DNA of 64,000 nt from the NCBI RefSeq assembly GCF_900115345.1, contig NZ_FOWC01000005.1, positions 496,001 through 560,000 of the forward strand, read 5' to 3'. Source of the DNA: Amycolatopsis rubida (GTDB lineage: Bacteria; Actinomycetota; Actinomycetes; Mycobacteriales; Pseudonocardiaceae). Below, one piece after another: positions 1-7,729 of the stretch (its first letter is position 1; the number at the start of each line of letters is the position of its first letter). The translations under genes and the position numbers were made by a program. Below the pieces are notes generated by a model. The model was not told the DNA's origin and ran no database searches. It saw only the letters and a list, made by a program, of their open reading frames with translations.

Positions 1-343
1 CATCGACTCCCCCGTCCTCGGCGCGCGCGACCTCACGCGTTCCCCGTCGACCGCCATCGCCGCGGCACGGCTGGACCTCGACGGCGTCGAACTGGCCGAA
101 CTGCACGCGCCGTTCACGCACCAGGAACTCATCCTGCGCCGCGAACTCGGTCTCGACGACCGCGTCCGGATCAACCCGTCCGGCGGCGCGCTCACCGGGA
201 ATCCCATGTTCTCCGCCGGGCTCGCGCGTATCGGCGAGGCCGCCGCGCGCATCCATCGCGGCGAGGCGGCCAAGACGCTCGCCCACGCGACCAGCGGACC
301 CGCCCTGCAGCAGAACCTCCTCGCCGTGCTGGAGGCACGATGA
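1..343 (+). CDS. Thiolase-like lipid-transfer protein, C-terminal part (Ltp4-like)
   Basis: The window opens inside this gene; about 113 codons remain. The visible part carries the thiolase-superfamily C-terminal signature INPSGGALTGNP and the preceding ELHAPFTHQE segment, as in SCP-x/Ltp type thiolase-like proteins of steroid catabolism. Its stop overlaps the next gene by an ATGA junction, so the two are translationally coupled. In Mycobacterium tuberculosis two such genes (ltp4-ltp3, Rv3522-Rv3523) sit side by side in the steroid regulon, and this order fits; assignment to Ltp4 is inference because the N-terminus and the region of the nucleophilic cysteine are outside the window. Confidence 0.75.
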   Translation, partial: IDSPVLGARDLTRSPSTAIAAARLDLDGVELAELHAPFTHQELILRRELGLDDRVRINPSGGALTGNPMFSAGLARIGEAAARIHRGEAAKTLAHATSGPALQQNLLAVLEAR

Positions 344-1503
344 CGAAACAGCTCGCCGCGGTGCTCGGGACCGGGCAGACGCACCACCGCGCGAAGCGCA
401 CCGACGTGTCGATGGCCGGTCTGATCCGCGAAGCGATCGACCGCGCGATGGCGGACGCCCAGGTCGGCTGGGACGACATCGAAGCCGTCGTGATCGGCAA
501 GGCGCCGGACCTGTTCGAGGGCGTCATGATGCCCGAGCTGTTCCTCGCGGACGCGTTGGGTGCGAACGGGAAACCGTTGATTCGCGTGCACACCGCGGGC
601 TCGGTCGGCGGCTCGACGGCGCTGGTCGCCGCTTCGCTGGTCCAGTCCGGCGTGCACCGGCGCGTGCTGACGGTGGCATTCGAGAAGCAGTCCGAATCGA
701 ACGCGATGTGGGGCCTGTCGATTCTGCCGCCGTTCCAGATGCCGGTCGGCGCTGGCGCCGGTGGCTACTTCGCGCCGCACGTGCGGTCCTACATCCGCCG
801 TTCCGGCGCGCCCGAGCACATCGGGGCGATCGTGGCGGCGAAGGATCGGCGCAATGGCGCGTTGAATCCGTTCGCGCACTTGCAGCAGGCCGACATCACA
901 GTCGAGTCGGTGCAGGCCTCGCAGATGCTGTGGGACCCGATCCGGTACGACGAGACGTGCCCGTCCTCCGACGGTGCCTGCGCGATGGTGCTCGGCGACG
1001 AAGCCGCCGGAGACGCCGTGCCGGGCGGTGCGGCGTGGATCCATTCGACGGCGATGCGGACCGAGCCCACGACGTTCGCCGGACGCGACCAGGTCAGCCC
1101 GCAAGCCGGCCGCGACGCAGCCGCGGCGTTGTGGCGCGACGCCGGCATCACCGATCCGCTGTCCGAAGTGGACGTTGCCGAGATCTACGTGCCGTTCTCC
1201 TGGTTCGAGCCGATGTGGCTGGAAAACCTCGGCTTCGCCGCCGAAGGCGAGGGCTGGAAGATCACCGAAGCCGGCGAAACCGCGATCGGCGGACGGCTGC
1301 CGGTGAACCCGTCCGGCGGCGTGCTGTCGTCGAATCCCATTGGCGCTTCCGGGATGCTGCGGTTCTCCGAGGCGGCCAAGCAGGTGATGGGCCGCGCTGG
1401 CGACTATCAGGTGGACGGTGCGCGCATCGCGATGGGGCACGCCTACGGCGGCGGCTCGCAGTACTACAGCATGTGGGTGGTGGGGGCAGCAAAGCCCGCG
1501 TGA
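340..1503 (+). CDS. ltp3: Thiolase-like lipid-transfer protein (Ltp3-like)
   Basis: A 387-residue SCP2-thiolase-like protein of the Ltp group. It shows the domain across its length, with VHTAGSVGGSTA near residue 88, CPSSDGACAMVLGDE near 205 and the C-terminal PVNPSGGVLSSNPIGASG followed by GHAYGGG. Members of this group in sterol degraders act late in side-chain removal as thiolases or aldolase subunits; the exact substrate of Ltp3 proteins is not settled. The ATG overlaps the stop of the preceding ltp gene (ATGA). The stop codon TGA is itself the first base of a long hairpin shared with the convergent gene. The name is by family and gene order, not by alignment. Confidence 0.72.
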   Translation: MTKQLAAVLGTGQTHHRAKRTDVSMAGLIREAIDRAMADAQVGWDDIEAVVIGKAPDLFEGVMMPELFLADALGANGKPLIRVHTAGSVGGSTALVAASLVQSGVHRRVLTVAFEKQSESNAMWGLSILPPFQMPVGAGAGGYFAPHVRSYIRRSGAPEHIGAIVAAKDRRNGALNPFAHLQQADITVESVQASQMLWDPIRYDETCPSSDGACAMVLGDEAAGDAVPGGAAWIHSTAMRTEPTTFAGRDQVSPQAGRDAAAALWRDAGITDPLSEVDVAEIYVPFSWFEPMWLENLGFAAEGEGWKITEAGETAIGGRLPVNPSGGVLSSNPIGASGMLRFSEAAKQVMGRAGDYQVDGARIAMGHAYGGGSQYYSMWVVGAAKPA

Positions 1504-1538
1504 GCGTTGGTCCCGGTTCTAACCGGGACAAACGCTCA
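1501..1538. terminator. Bidirectional hairpin built on two stop codons
   Basis: Two 18-base arms (1501-1518 and 1521-1538) pair with one mismatch around a CT loop; the inner part is CCCGGTTctAACCGGG. The left end TGA is the stop codon of the ltp3-like gene, and the right end TCA is the complement of the stop codon of the convergent BrkB-type gene. It should terminate both transcripts. The same core recurs at 30532-30673. Confidence 0.85.
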
Positions 1539-2570
1539 CGAGTCCTTTCGCCGCCCCCTTCGCAACGCGACCGCCGCCCCCAACGCCCCCACTATCGCCC
1601 CCAGGACCGCCGCCTTCCCGCTGTGTTGTTTGGGCACGATGATCGGCCGCAGCTGCGTCGCCGCCGGGGGCTGGATCGGCTTGCGCGGAGCGTCGCGCGC
1701 GGTGGCGGTCCAGGCGGTGATGTAAATCAGCATCCGCGCGATCAGCGAGATGAAGAACAGCAGACCGATCACCGAACCGAACGCCACGCCGGAAGGCGAC
1801 TTGCTGATCAGGTTCAGGTAGAACCCGCCGGCCAGCTTGAGCAGTTCGAAGCCCACCGCCGCGGCGACCGCGCCACGCATCGCACTGCGCCAGCCGACGC
1901 GTTCGCGCGGCAGCCGGGTGAGCACCCACAGGAACACCAGCCAGTCGGCGAGCAGCGCCAGCGGCACCGAGACGAACGACAGCAGGTTGTGTCCCCAGCT
2001 CGTGTCCTCGACCCCGACCAGCCCGAGCAGCGAGCGGCCGACCGCGGTGCCGGACACCGAGATCCCGAACGACACCAGCAGCGCCGCGGCCAGGCCGAGC
2101 AGCGCCAGGACGTCCATGAGGATCGTGCGCAGCAGCGGCTCCTCGGACCGGTTCTGGCCGTACATCGCGGTGAGCGCGTCCCGCAGCGCGTTCATCCAGT
2201 TCCAGCCGGAGTACAGGCCCACGACCAGACCGGCGACCCCGACTCCGGTGCGCTGCTCCACGAAGCCGGTCAGGATCGACGACACCTGCGCGCCGATCGG
2301 ACCGGGGAGCGCGCCGGAAATGCCGCGCACCAGCGCGTTGAGCAAATGCGGCTGCGTGGCGAGCACGAACCCGGCCGCCGACGACGACAGCATGAGGATC
2401 GGCACCAGCGACAGCAGGCTGAAGTAAGTAATCGACGCGACGTAGTGGTAGCCGCCGTAGTCGATGTACCGGTTGGTGGCGCGCGCGATGTGGTCCAGCC
2501 ATCGGTACCGGGCACGCGCGCGGGCCCACTTACTCGGCCCAGGGGTCTTGCGGGAACGCTTCACCGTCAC
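1536..2570 (-). CDS. YihY/BrkB-family integral membrane protein
   Basis: A 344-residue inner-membrane protein with about six hydrophobic segments. Residues 40-60 read YHYVASITYFSLLSLVPILM, the typical BrkB/YihY entry with the conserved Tyr-Phe-Ser-Leu-Leu-Pro pattern, followed by LVVGLYSGWNWMNALRDALTAMYG. The C-terminus is basic (RRGRRKDS). The related mycobacterial YhjD has been linked to lipopolysaccharide/lipid export in other organisms, but the molecular function is not established. It converges on the ltp3-like gene and shares the terminator hairpin with it. Nothing links it directly to steroid metabolism. Confidence 0.85.
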   Translation of the reverse strand: MTVKRSRKTPGPSKWARARARYRWLDHIARATNRYIDYGGYHYVASITYFSLLSLVPILMLSSSAAGFVLATQPHLLNALVRGISGALPGPIGAQVSSILTGFVEQRTGVGVAGLVVGLYSGWNWMNALRDALTAMYGQNRSEEPLLRTILMDVLALLGLAAALLVSFGISVSGTAVGRSLLGLVGVEDTSWGHNLLSFVSVPLALLADWLVFLWVLTRLPRERVGWRSAMRGAVAAAVGFELLKLAGGFYLNLISKSPSGVAFGSVIGLLFFISLIARMLIYITAWTATARDAPRKPIQPPAATQLRPIIVPKQHSGKAAVLGAIVGALGAAVALRRGRRKDS

Positions 2571-2613
2571 TGTTTACCCAGCGGACGCGCTGTTTGTCGC
2601 AAAAGACACGCAT

Positions 2614-3399
2614 TCAAGCCAGTACGACCGGGGCGTGCCCGTCGTCACGCGGCAGCGGCTCGTCGGTCGTGGCGAAGACGGTCGCGCCGAGGAAGTCCAG
2701 TTCGCAGCCCAGCGTCGCGAGGAACGGGGTGTCGGCGGCGTCGCGTCCGGTCGCGATGCGGAGCATGGACTGGCGCGGGGCCAGCCGAGTGGCGTCGAAG
2801 ACGTACCAGCGGCCGTCGATGCCTGCTTCGAAAACCGCGTGGAAGTCCATCGGCTGCAAACCCGGCGCGTACACCGACGTGTAGCGCGCGGGCACGTCGA
2901 CGAGTCGGCACAGTGCGACGCATACGTGCGCGAAGTCGCGACAGACGCCTTCGCCGGCGAGGAGCGTGTCGATGGCGTCGTGGGTGGGGTCGCCGGAGCC
3001 GACGACGTACGCAAGCCTGCCGTGTACGTGGTCCACGATCGCCTGCACTCGCGCCCGCGCGCCGTCCAGATCCCCGATGCCCGCCGGCAACAGCCCGCCC
3101 ATCCGGTCGCACGGACAGTACCGGCTGGGGCGGGTGTACCGCGCGATGTCGGCGAGCGTGACGGGTTCGGCATTGCCGCGGTGCAGCACGCGTTCGCCGT
3201 GATAGGCGACGCGATGCTCGCCCTCGGCGAGGTCGTACACCTCCGCGCGGGTGCCGTGTTCGAACTCGGCGGTGCGCGCGGAACCGGCGTCGGACACGGT
3301 GAGTTCGCCGGCGTCCGCGCGCACGGCGGCGACCGAGATCGCGGCGAGGCCGGGTTTCGTCACCCGGACGCCGAATTCCGCGTCTACCGTCGTGCGCAC
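2614..3399 (-). CDS. Transglutaminase-like cysteine protease-fold protein
   Basis: A 261-residue protein with an N-terminal bacterial transglutaminase-associated beta region and a C-terminal transglutaminase core. The catalytic triad is visible: Cys in GEGVCRDFAHVCVAL (about residue 152), His in PMDFHAVFEAG (about 186) and Asp in WYVFDATR (about 202). No signal peptide is seen, so it is likely cytoplasmic. Such proteins often neighbour proteasome-like or peptide-ligation genes, but none are here; its substrate cannot be inferred. It is followed downstream by the convergent end of the BrkB gene and preceded by cyp125. Confidence 0.85.
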   Translation of the reverse strand: MRTTVDAEFGVRVTKPGLAAISVAAVRADAGELTVSDAGSARTAEFEHGTRAEVYDLAEGEHRVAYHGERVLHRGNAEPVTLADIARYTRPSRYCPCDRMGGLLPAGIGDLDGARARVQAIVDHVHGRLAYVVGSGDPTHDAIDTLLAGEGVCRDFAHVCVALCRLVDVPARYTSVYAPGLQPMDFHAVFEAGIDGRWYVFDATRLAPRQSMLRIATGRDAADTPFLATLGCELDFLGATVFATTDEPLPRDDGHAPVVLA

Positions 3400-3465
3400 G
3401 GGGCCATCATGCCGGTGCGTCGCGCTCCTTGCCGGTCAGCTCGCGTCCCCGGGCGTTTCGCCTGC

Positions 3466-4692
3466 TCAGGCGTAGCGGACCTGGTAGTGCTTGATCCCGT
3501 TGAGCCAGCTGGAACGCAGCCGCTCCGGCGCGGAGACCTCGGCGATGCCCGGCATCGCCTCGGCGATCGCGTTGAAGATCAGGTCGATCTCCAGCCGGGC
3601 CAGGTTCGCGCCGATGCAGTAGTGCGAACCGGTGCCGCCGAAGCCGACGTGCTGGTTGTCCTCGCGCAGGATGTCGAACTTGCCGGGCTCGTCGAAGACC
3701 TCGGGGTCGAAGTTGGCCGAGCTGTAGAACATCCCGACGCGGTCGCCCTCGCGGATCCGCGCGCCGCCCAGTTCGGTGTCGCGGGTCGCGGTGCGCTGGA
3801 AGGCGACGACCGGCGTCGCCCAGCGGACGATCTCGTCCGGCGCGGTCTTCGGGCGCTGCTCCTTGAAGACGTCCCACTGGTCCGGGTGGTCCAGGAACGC
3901 CTTCATGCCGTGCGTGATCGCGTTGCGGGTGGTCTCGTTGCCCGCGACGGCCAGCAGGATCACGAAGAACCCGAACTCGTCGGAGCCGAGCGATTCGCCG
4001 TCGACGTCGGCCTGGACGAGCTTCGTGACGATGTCGTCCATCGGGCAGCGGCGGCGGTCCTCGGCCATGTTCCAGGCGTAGCCGACGAGTTCGGCGGACG
4101 CGGCGATCGGCTCGAGGTCGTATTCCGGGTCGTCGTAGGCGATCATCTGGTTGGACCAGTCGAAGATCTTGAGCCGGTCCTCCTGCGGCACGCCGATCAG
4201 CTCGGCGATCGCCTGCAGCGGCAGCTCGCACGCGACGTCGGTGACGAAGTCGCCAGTGCCCTTCTTCTTGGCCTCGTGCACGATCCGCTCGGCGCGCTCG
4301 CGCAAGGTGTCCTCAAGCTTGGCGATCGAGCGCGGGGTGAACCCCTTCGAGACGATGCGGCGGAGCTTGGTGTGCTGCGGCGCGTCCATGTTCAGCAGGA
4401 CGAGCCGGTTGGCGTCGAGGCCCTCGGCGGTCATCTGGTCGTCGAACCGGATGATCGCGGTCTTTTCCCTCGACGAGTAGAGCTCGCTGTCGCGCGAGAC
4501 CGCCTTGACGTCGGCGTGTCGCGTGACGACCCAGTAGCCGTCGTCGCCGAATCCGGCGGTGTTGTGCGGCTGCGGGTTCCACCAGACGGGCGCCGTGCGG
4601 CGGAGTTCGGCGAACTCCTCCAGGGGCAGCCTGCTGGCGTAGAGGTCCGGATCGGTGAAGTCGAAACCGGCGGGCAAAAGCGGAGCTGCCAC
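3466..4692 (-). CDS. cyp125: Steroid C26/C27 monooxygenase cytochrome P450 CYP125
   Basis: A 408-residue P450. It begins LPAGFDFTDPDLYASRLP and contains the I-helix AVAGNETTRN, the VRWATPVVAFQRTA segment and the heme-binding FGGTGSHYCIG with the proximal cysteine; the end reads RLRSSWLNGIKHYQVRY. This wording is characteristic of CYP125, which oxidises the terminal methyl of the sterol side chain to start its degradation. It is divergent from fadA5, the same arrangement as in M. tuberculosis (Rv3545c/Rv3546). KstR-like boxes lie 40 and 100 bases upstream. Unlike M. tuberculosis it is not joined to the igr operon, which lies 30 kb away here. Confidence 0.93.
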   Translation of the reverse strand: MAAPLLPAGFDFTDPDLYASRLPLEEFAELRRTAPVWWNPQPHNTAGFGDDGYWVVTRHADVKAVSRDSELYSSREKTAIIRFDDQMTAEGLDANRLVLLNMDAPQHTKLRRIVSKGFTPRSIAKLEDTLRERAERIVHEAKKKGTGDFVTDVACELPLQAIAELIGVPQEDRLKIFDWSNQMIAYDDPEYDLEPIAASAELVGYAWNMAEDRRRCPMDDIVTKLVQADVDGESLGSDEFGFFVILLAVAGNETTRNAITHGMKAFLDHPDQWDVFKEQRPKTAPDEIVRWATPVVAFQRTATRDTELGGARIREGDRVGMFYSSANFDPEVFDEPGKFDILREDNQHVGFGGTGSHYCIGANLARLEIDLIFNAIAEAMPGIAEVSAPERLRSSWLNGIKHYQVRYA

Positions 4693-4731
4693 GGCTTGGC
4701 CTCCTGCGCGGGATCGGCGGTGATACCCAAC

Positions 4732-4745
4732 TGCAACGCGTTCTA
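4732..4745. promoter_or_regulatory. KstR operator (cyp125 side)
   Basis: TGCAACGCGTTCTA matches TnnAACnnGTTnnA at all fixed positions. It lies 40 bases upstream of the cyp125 start codon and is expected to bind the KstR repressor encoded at 47186-47815. Confidence 0.8.
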
Positions 4746-4791
4746 TGACCCCAGTAGAGCATACGGTGTTAACCAGCGGAACCCGCTTGAG

Positions 4792-4805
4792 TGAAACCTG
4801 TTTAC
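4792..4805. promoter_or_regulatory. Second KstR-like box in the cyp125-fadA5 region
   Basis: TGAAACCTGTTTAC fits TnnAACnnGTTnnA except at the last base. It lies mid-way between the two divergent genes and may assist repression; weaker than the flanking boxes. Confidence 0.45.
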
Positions 4806-4897
4806 TTTACCGTTCCAGAAGTCGTTGGCGCAGGTGAGCGCACGCTCATCGTTTCGTGATCGACTTCCGCGCTGCCGTGCGTTCGCTTGTCATTAAC

Positions 4898-4911
4898 AGG
4901 AACGTGTTCTA
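4898..4911. promoter_or_regulatory. KstR operator (fadA5 side)
   Basis: AGGAACGTGTTCTA carries the AACnnGTTnnA core and differs from the consensus only at the first base. It is 36 bases upstream of the chosen fadA5 start. Confidence 0.72.
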
Positions 4912-4947
4912 GTTTTGCGGGTAGGAAGCTTCCGGAAGGGGACACTC

Positions 4948-6078
4948 GTGGGCGAACCGGTGATCGTGGCCGCGGCACGCACGCCGATCGGCAAGCGCGG
5001 CGGCTGGCTGTCCGGCCTGCACGCGGCCGAACTGCTGGGCGCGGCGGTGCGCGGGGTGGTCGAACGGGCGGGCATCGACCCGGCCGAGGTGGAGCAGGTG
5101 ATCGGCGGAGCGGTCACGCAGGCGGGCGAGCAGTGCGGCAATCTGACCCGCACCGCTTGGCTGCACGCGGGCCTGCCGGAATCGACCGGAGCCACGACGA
5201 TCGACGCGCAATGCGGTTCGGCGCAGCAGGCCGCGCATCTGATCGCCGGCTTGATCGCGGCGGACGCGATCAGCGTCGGCGTCGCGTGCGGCGCGGAAGC
5301 GATGAGCCGAGTTCCCCTCGGCGCGAACCGCGGCGAGGGCGTCGGCTCCCCCAAGCCGGACGCGTGGTCGATCGACCTGCCGGACCAATACGGTGCGGCA
5401 GAACGGATCGCGATCCGGCGCGGCATCACGCGCGAGGACGTCGACGCGTTCGGAGTGCGGTCGCAGACCAACGCCGCCGCCGCGTGGTCGGCTGGGCATT
5501 TCTCGCGGGAGATCGTGCCTGTCACGACGGAAGCCGGCGCGGTGGAACGGGATCAGGGGCTGCGGGAGACCACAATGGAGGGTCTGGCGCGGTTGAAGCC
5601 CGTGGTGCCGGACGGAATCCACACGGCGGGTTCGTCGTCCCAGATCTCCGACGGCGCCGCGGCGGTGCTGATCATGGACGCCTCGCTGGCCCGCTCGCTC
5701 GGCCTGCGCCCGCGTGCGCGGATCCGGCGGCAGGCACTGGTCGGCGCGGAGCCGTACTACCACCTGGACGGTCCGGTCCAGGCCACGACGCGGGTTCTCG
5801 ACGCGGCCGGGATGAAGATCGGCGACGTGGACCTGTTCGAGGTGAACGAGGCCTTCGCGTCGGTCGTGCTTTCGTGGCAGCGCGTGCACAATCCGGACGA
5901 GACACGGGTGAACGTCAACGGCGGAGCGATCGCGCTGGGGCACCCGGTGGGGAGCACCGGCGCGCGGCTGCTGACGACCGCGCTGCACGAACTGGAACGC
6001 CGCGACGCGACGACGGCGCTGGTGTCGATGTGCGCGGGCGGGGCGATGGCTACCGCGACGATTCTGGAGCGGATCTGA
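4948..6078 (+). CDS. fadA5: Steroid-CoA thiolase FadA5
   Basis: A 376-residue thiolase II. The nucleophilic Cys is residue 89 (TIDAQCGSAQQA); NEAFAS, the His of GGAIALGHPVGSTGAR and the second Cys of MCAGGAMA complete the active site. FadA5 performs the thiolytic step of sterol side-chain beta-oxidation. Divergence from cyp125 with shared KstR boxes supports the name. The GTG at 4948 is chosen because GGAAGGGG lies 7 bases before it and the N-terminus then reads MGEPVIVAAARTP; an upstream ATG at 4915 would overlap the operator region. A 44-bp tandem repeat begins at the stop codon. Confidence 0.92.
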   Translation: MGEPVIVAAARTPIGKRGGWLSGLHAAELLGAAVRGVVERAGIDPAEVEQVIGGAVTQAGEQCGNLTRTAWLHAGLPESTGATTIDAQCGSAQQAAHLIAGLIAADAISVGVACGAEAMSRVPLGANRGEGVGSPKPDAWSIDLPDQYGAAERIAIRRGITREDVDAFGVRSQTNAAAAWSAGHFSREIVPVTTEAGAVERDQGLRETTMEGLARLKPVVPDGIHTAGSSSQISDGAAAVLIMDASLARSLGLRPRARIRRQALVGAEPYYHLDGPVQATTRVLDAAGMKIGDVDLFEVNEAFASVVLSWQRVHNPDETRVNVNGGAIALGHPVGSTGARLLTTALHELERRDATTALVSMCAGGAMATATILERI

Positions 6079-6270
6079 GCTGACGGGGCACAGCCACCGC
6101 GGCAAACGGGAAGCGGAGCATCGCCACAGCGACGAACGGCGAGCCGAGCTGAGCCGACGGAGCATCGCCACAGCGACGAACGGCGAGCCGAGCTGAGCCG
6201 ACGGAGCATCGCCACAGCGACGAACGGAGAGTCGAGCTGAGCCGACGGAGCATCGCCACAGCGACGACCT
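6072..6270. repeat. 44-bp tandem repeat after fadA5
   Basis: The motif GGAGCATCGCCACAGCGACG starts at 6115, 6159, 6203 and 6247, an exact 44-base period with nearly identical units that also contain GAGCTGAGCCGACGG. A degenerate unit runs from 6072 across the fadA5 stop codon. The period is not a multiple of three, there are no unique spacers, and no gene covers it. It is a minisatellite-like array of about four to five copies. Confidence 0.9.
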
Positions 6271-6470
6271 CGAAGCCGGGCGGAGCCAGTTGGGCGTGGC
6301 TGCTGCGACAAACCGGAACTGAGCAGGCAGCCCGGGTCTGGCCGGTTACGTGCCGCGCTGGCACCAGTTCCGTTGCGGCAAGCAAACTCTCGCGCGGAAA
6401 GCCCACCGGTTCGACGGCGCAGCCGCGGCACGCCAGCGCCGGGAGCTTTCCGCCGCCGGTGCGGTGCTGG

Positions 6471-6848
6471 CTAAGGCCGGTCGTCCGTCCAGAAGCAGAA
6501 CGGATGCCCGGCCGGATCCAGCAGCACGCGCACATGCTGCTGCGGCTGAAACTCCGCCACCCGAGCACCCGCGGCGACCGCCTTCGTGACCGCGGATTCC
6601 AGCGCCGCGCGGCCGTCGACCTCGAAGTCGAGGTGCAACTGCATCTGCTGCTCCCCGGCACCGGCGGGCCACACCGGCGGCACGTACCGCGTTTCCCGCT
6701 GAAACGACAGCCCCGCCCCGCCACCGGACGGCCGCAAGGTGACCCACTCCGGCTCATCGGCGCCGATCGGCCACCCGAGCAACTCCCGGTAGAACTCGGC
6801 CAGCGCGCGAGGGTCGGGCGCGTCGAGCACAGTGGACGTGAGTTTCAT
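6471..6848 (-). CDS. VOC (glyoxalase/bleomycin-resistance) family protein
   Basis: A 125-residue single VOC-fold protein: it begins MKLTSTVLDAPDPRALAEFYRELLGW and ends with LDPAGHPFCFWTDDRP, the two halves of the beta-alpha-beta-beta-beta module. The usual metal-ligand Glu positions of glyoxalase I are not evident, so it may be a binding or resistance-type protein rather than a lyase. Substrate unknown. It stands alone on the minus strand between two repeat-rich intergenic regions. Confidence 0.8.
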   Translation of the reverse strand: MKLTSTVLDAPDPRALAEFYRELLGWPIGADEPEWVTLRPSGGGAGLSFQRETRYVPPVWPAGAGEQQMQLHLDFEVDGRAALESAVTKAVAAGARVAEFQPQQHVRVLLDPAGHPFCFWTDDRP

Positions 6849-7170
6849 CGGCCCAGGCTAGGGCTCATCGCACTGTTCGCTCCACACATCTCCAGCCTTC
6901 TCCCCGGTCCGCCACCGCGCCCTGTCCTCAGCGCTTCCCAGCGGCTCTCAGCGCTCCTTAACGCCTCCCACTCTCCCCATCGGCCCCAGCGCTCCAGCGG
7001 TCCTCAACGCCTGCCCCTCTCTCCAATGGCCCCAGCGCTCCAGCGGTCCTTAACACCTCAATGGCCCCAGCCTCCAGCGGTCCTCAACGCCTCCCCTGTC
7101 TCCAGCGCCCCTCCTGACGACCCGCGCCGCGAGCGCCGTCATCGAGAGCGGAGCGGGCTCCCCTCCCCCA
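6849..7170. repeat. Gene-free region with degenerate CAGCG(C)TCCAGCGGTCC repeats
   Basis: No gene is supported here. The segment GGCCCCAGC(GCT)CCAGCGGTCCT(C/T)AAC recurs at about 6982, 7028 and 7063 with partial copies on both sides from about 6935, giving a pyrimidine-rich, irregular repeat (spacing 46 and 35 bases). It separates two minus-strand genes and contains no obvious promoter. Confidence 0.6.
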
Positions 7171-7647
7171 TCACCCCAGCTCGGTCCGCACCGCGGGACC
7201 GTTGTCCGGCCTCGCGAACCGCACCCAGCTGCCCGGATGCCATGATTCGATCCACAGCGTGTTGTCCTCCACCCACGTCACCACGGCCTCTCGCAGATCC
7301 AGCCGGAACAGGTGGCTTTCCTGGCCCTCCTGGATGCGCGCGACCTCCGCCCGGTCGGTGATCTCCACCGCGCGGCCGGCGATTTTCGCGTCGCCGCCTT
7401 CCTCGATGCCGGGGCAGGCGTGCAGGGCGAAGCGGTCGTCGCGCTGGAGGTCGCGGGCCTTGCGGGCGTCGAGCATCGACCCGACGTACGCCTCGCCGTC
7501 GCGGAAGTCGATCTCCGAACCGCTCACCCGTGGCGAACCGTCGCTGCGCAGGGTGGCCACGACGTGCGAATCCGCGGCGGCGAAGCGGGCCCGTACGCGC
7601 GAGGCCAGTGACGGGGCGGCGGCACTGAACTCATCCCAACTCGTCAT
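7171..7647 (-). CDS. Pyridoxamine 5'-phosphate oxidase-like (split-barrel) protein
   Basis: With ATG at 7647 the protein has 158 residues and starts MTSWDEFSAAAPSLASRVRA. The split-barrel FMN/F420-binding pattern is seen in HVVATLRSDGSPRVSG (about 30-46) and in SMLDARKARDLQRDDRFALH. Such proteins bind flavin or F420 and reduce or shelter small molecules; the substrate is unknown. An open frame continues upstream to 7905 but would read through the divergent hydrolase start and lacks similarity, so the internal ATG is preferred. Confidence 0.78.
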   Translation of the reverse strand: MTSWDEFSAAAPSLASRVRARFAAADSHVVATLRSDGSPRVSGSEIDFRDGEAYVGSMLDARKARDLQRDDRFALHACPGIEEGGDAKIAGRAVEITDRAEVARIQEGQESHLFRLDLREAVVTWVEDNTLWIESWHPGSWVRFARPDNGPAVRTELG

Positions 7648-7729
7648 TCCCGGAGTCTCGCACCCGCCACCGACAAAAACCGGCGTCCCGGAAGCGATCG
7701 GGTGACCCGGGTTGTGCTTGACTCTCGGC

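Noticed and set aside
708..3161. An 817-codon plus-strand open frame
   Set aside because: It covers parts of three well-supported genes in other frames and has low-complexity Arg-rich sequence.
3466..6078. Secondary-metabolite cluster because of a P450 next to a thiolase
   Set aside because: Both proteins carry the wording of CYP125 and FadA5, and KstR boxes flank them; no core biosynthetic enzyme is present.
6072..6270. Possible CRISPR array
   Set aside because: The 44-base units are directly adjacent without variable spacers, and no cas genes are near.
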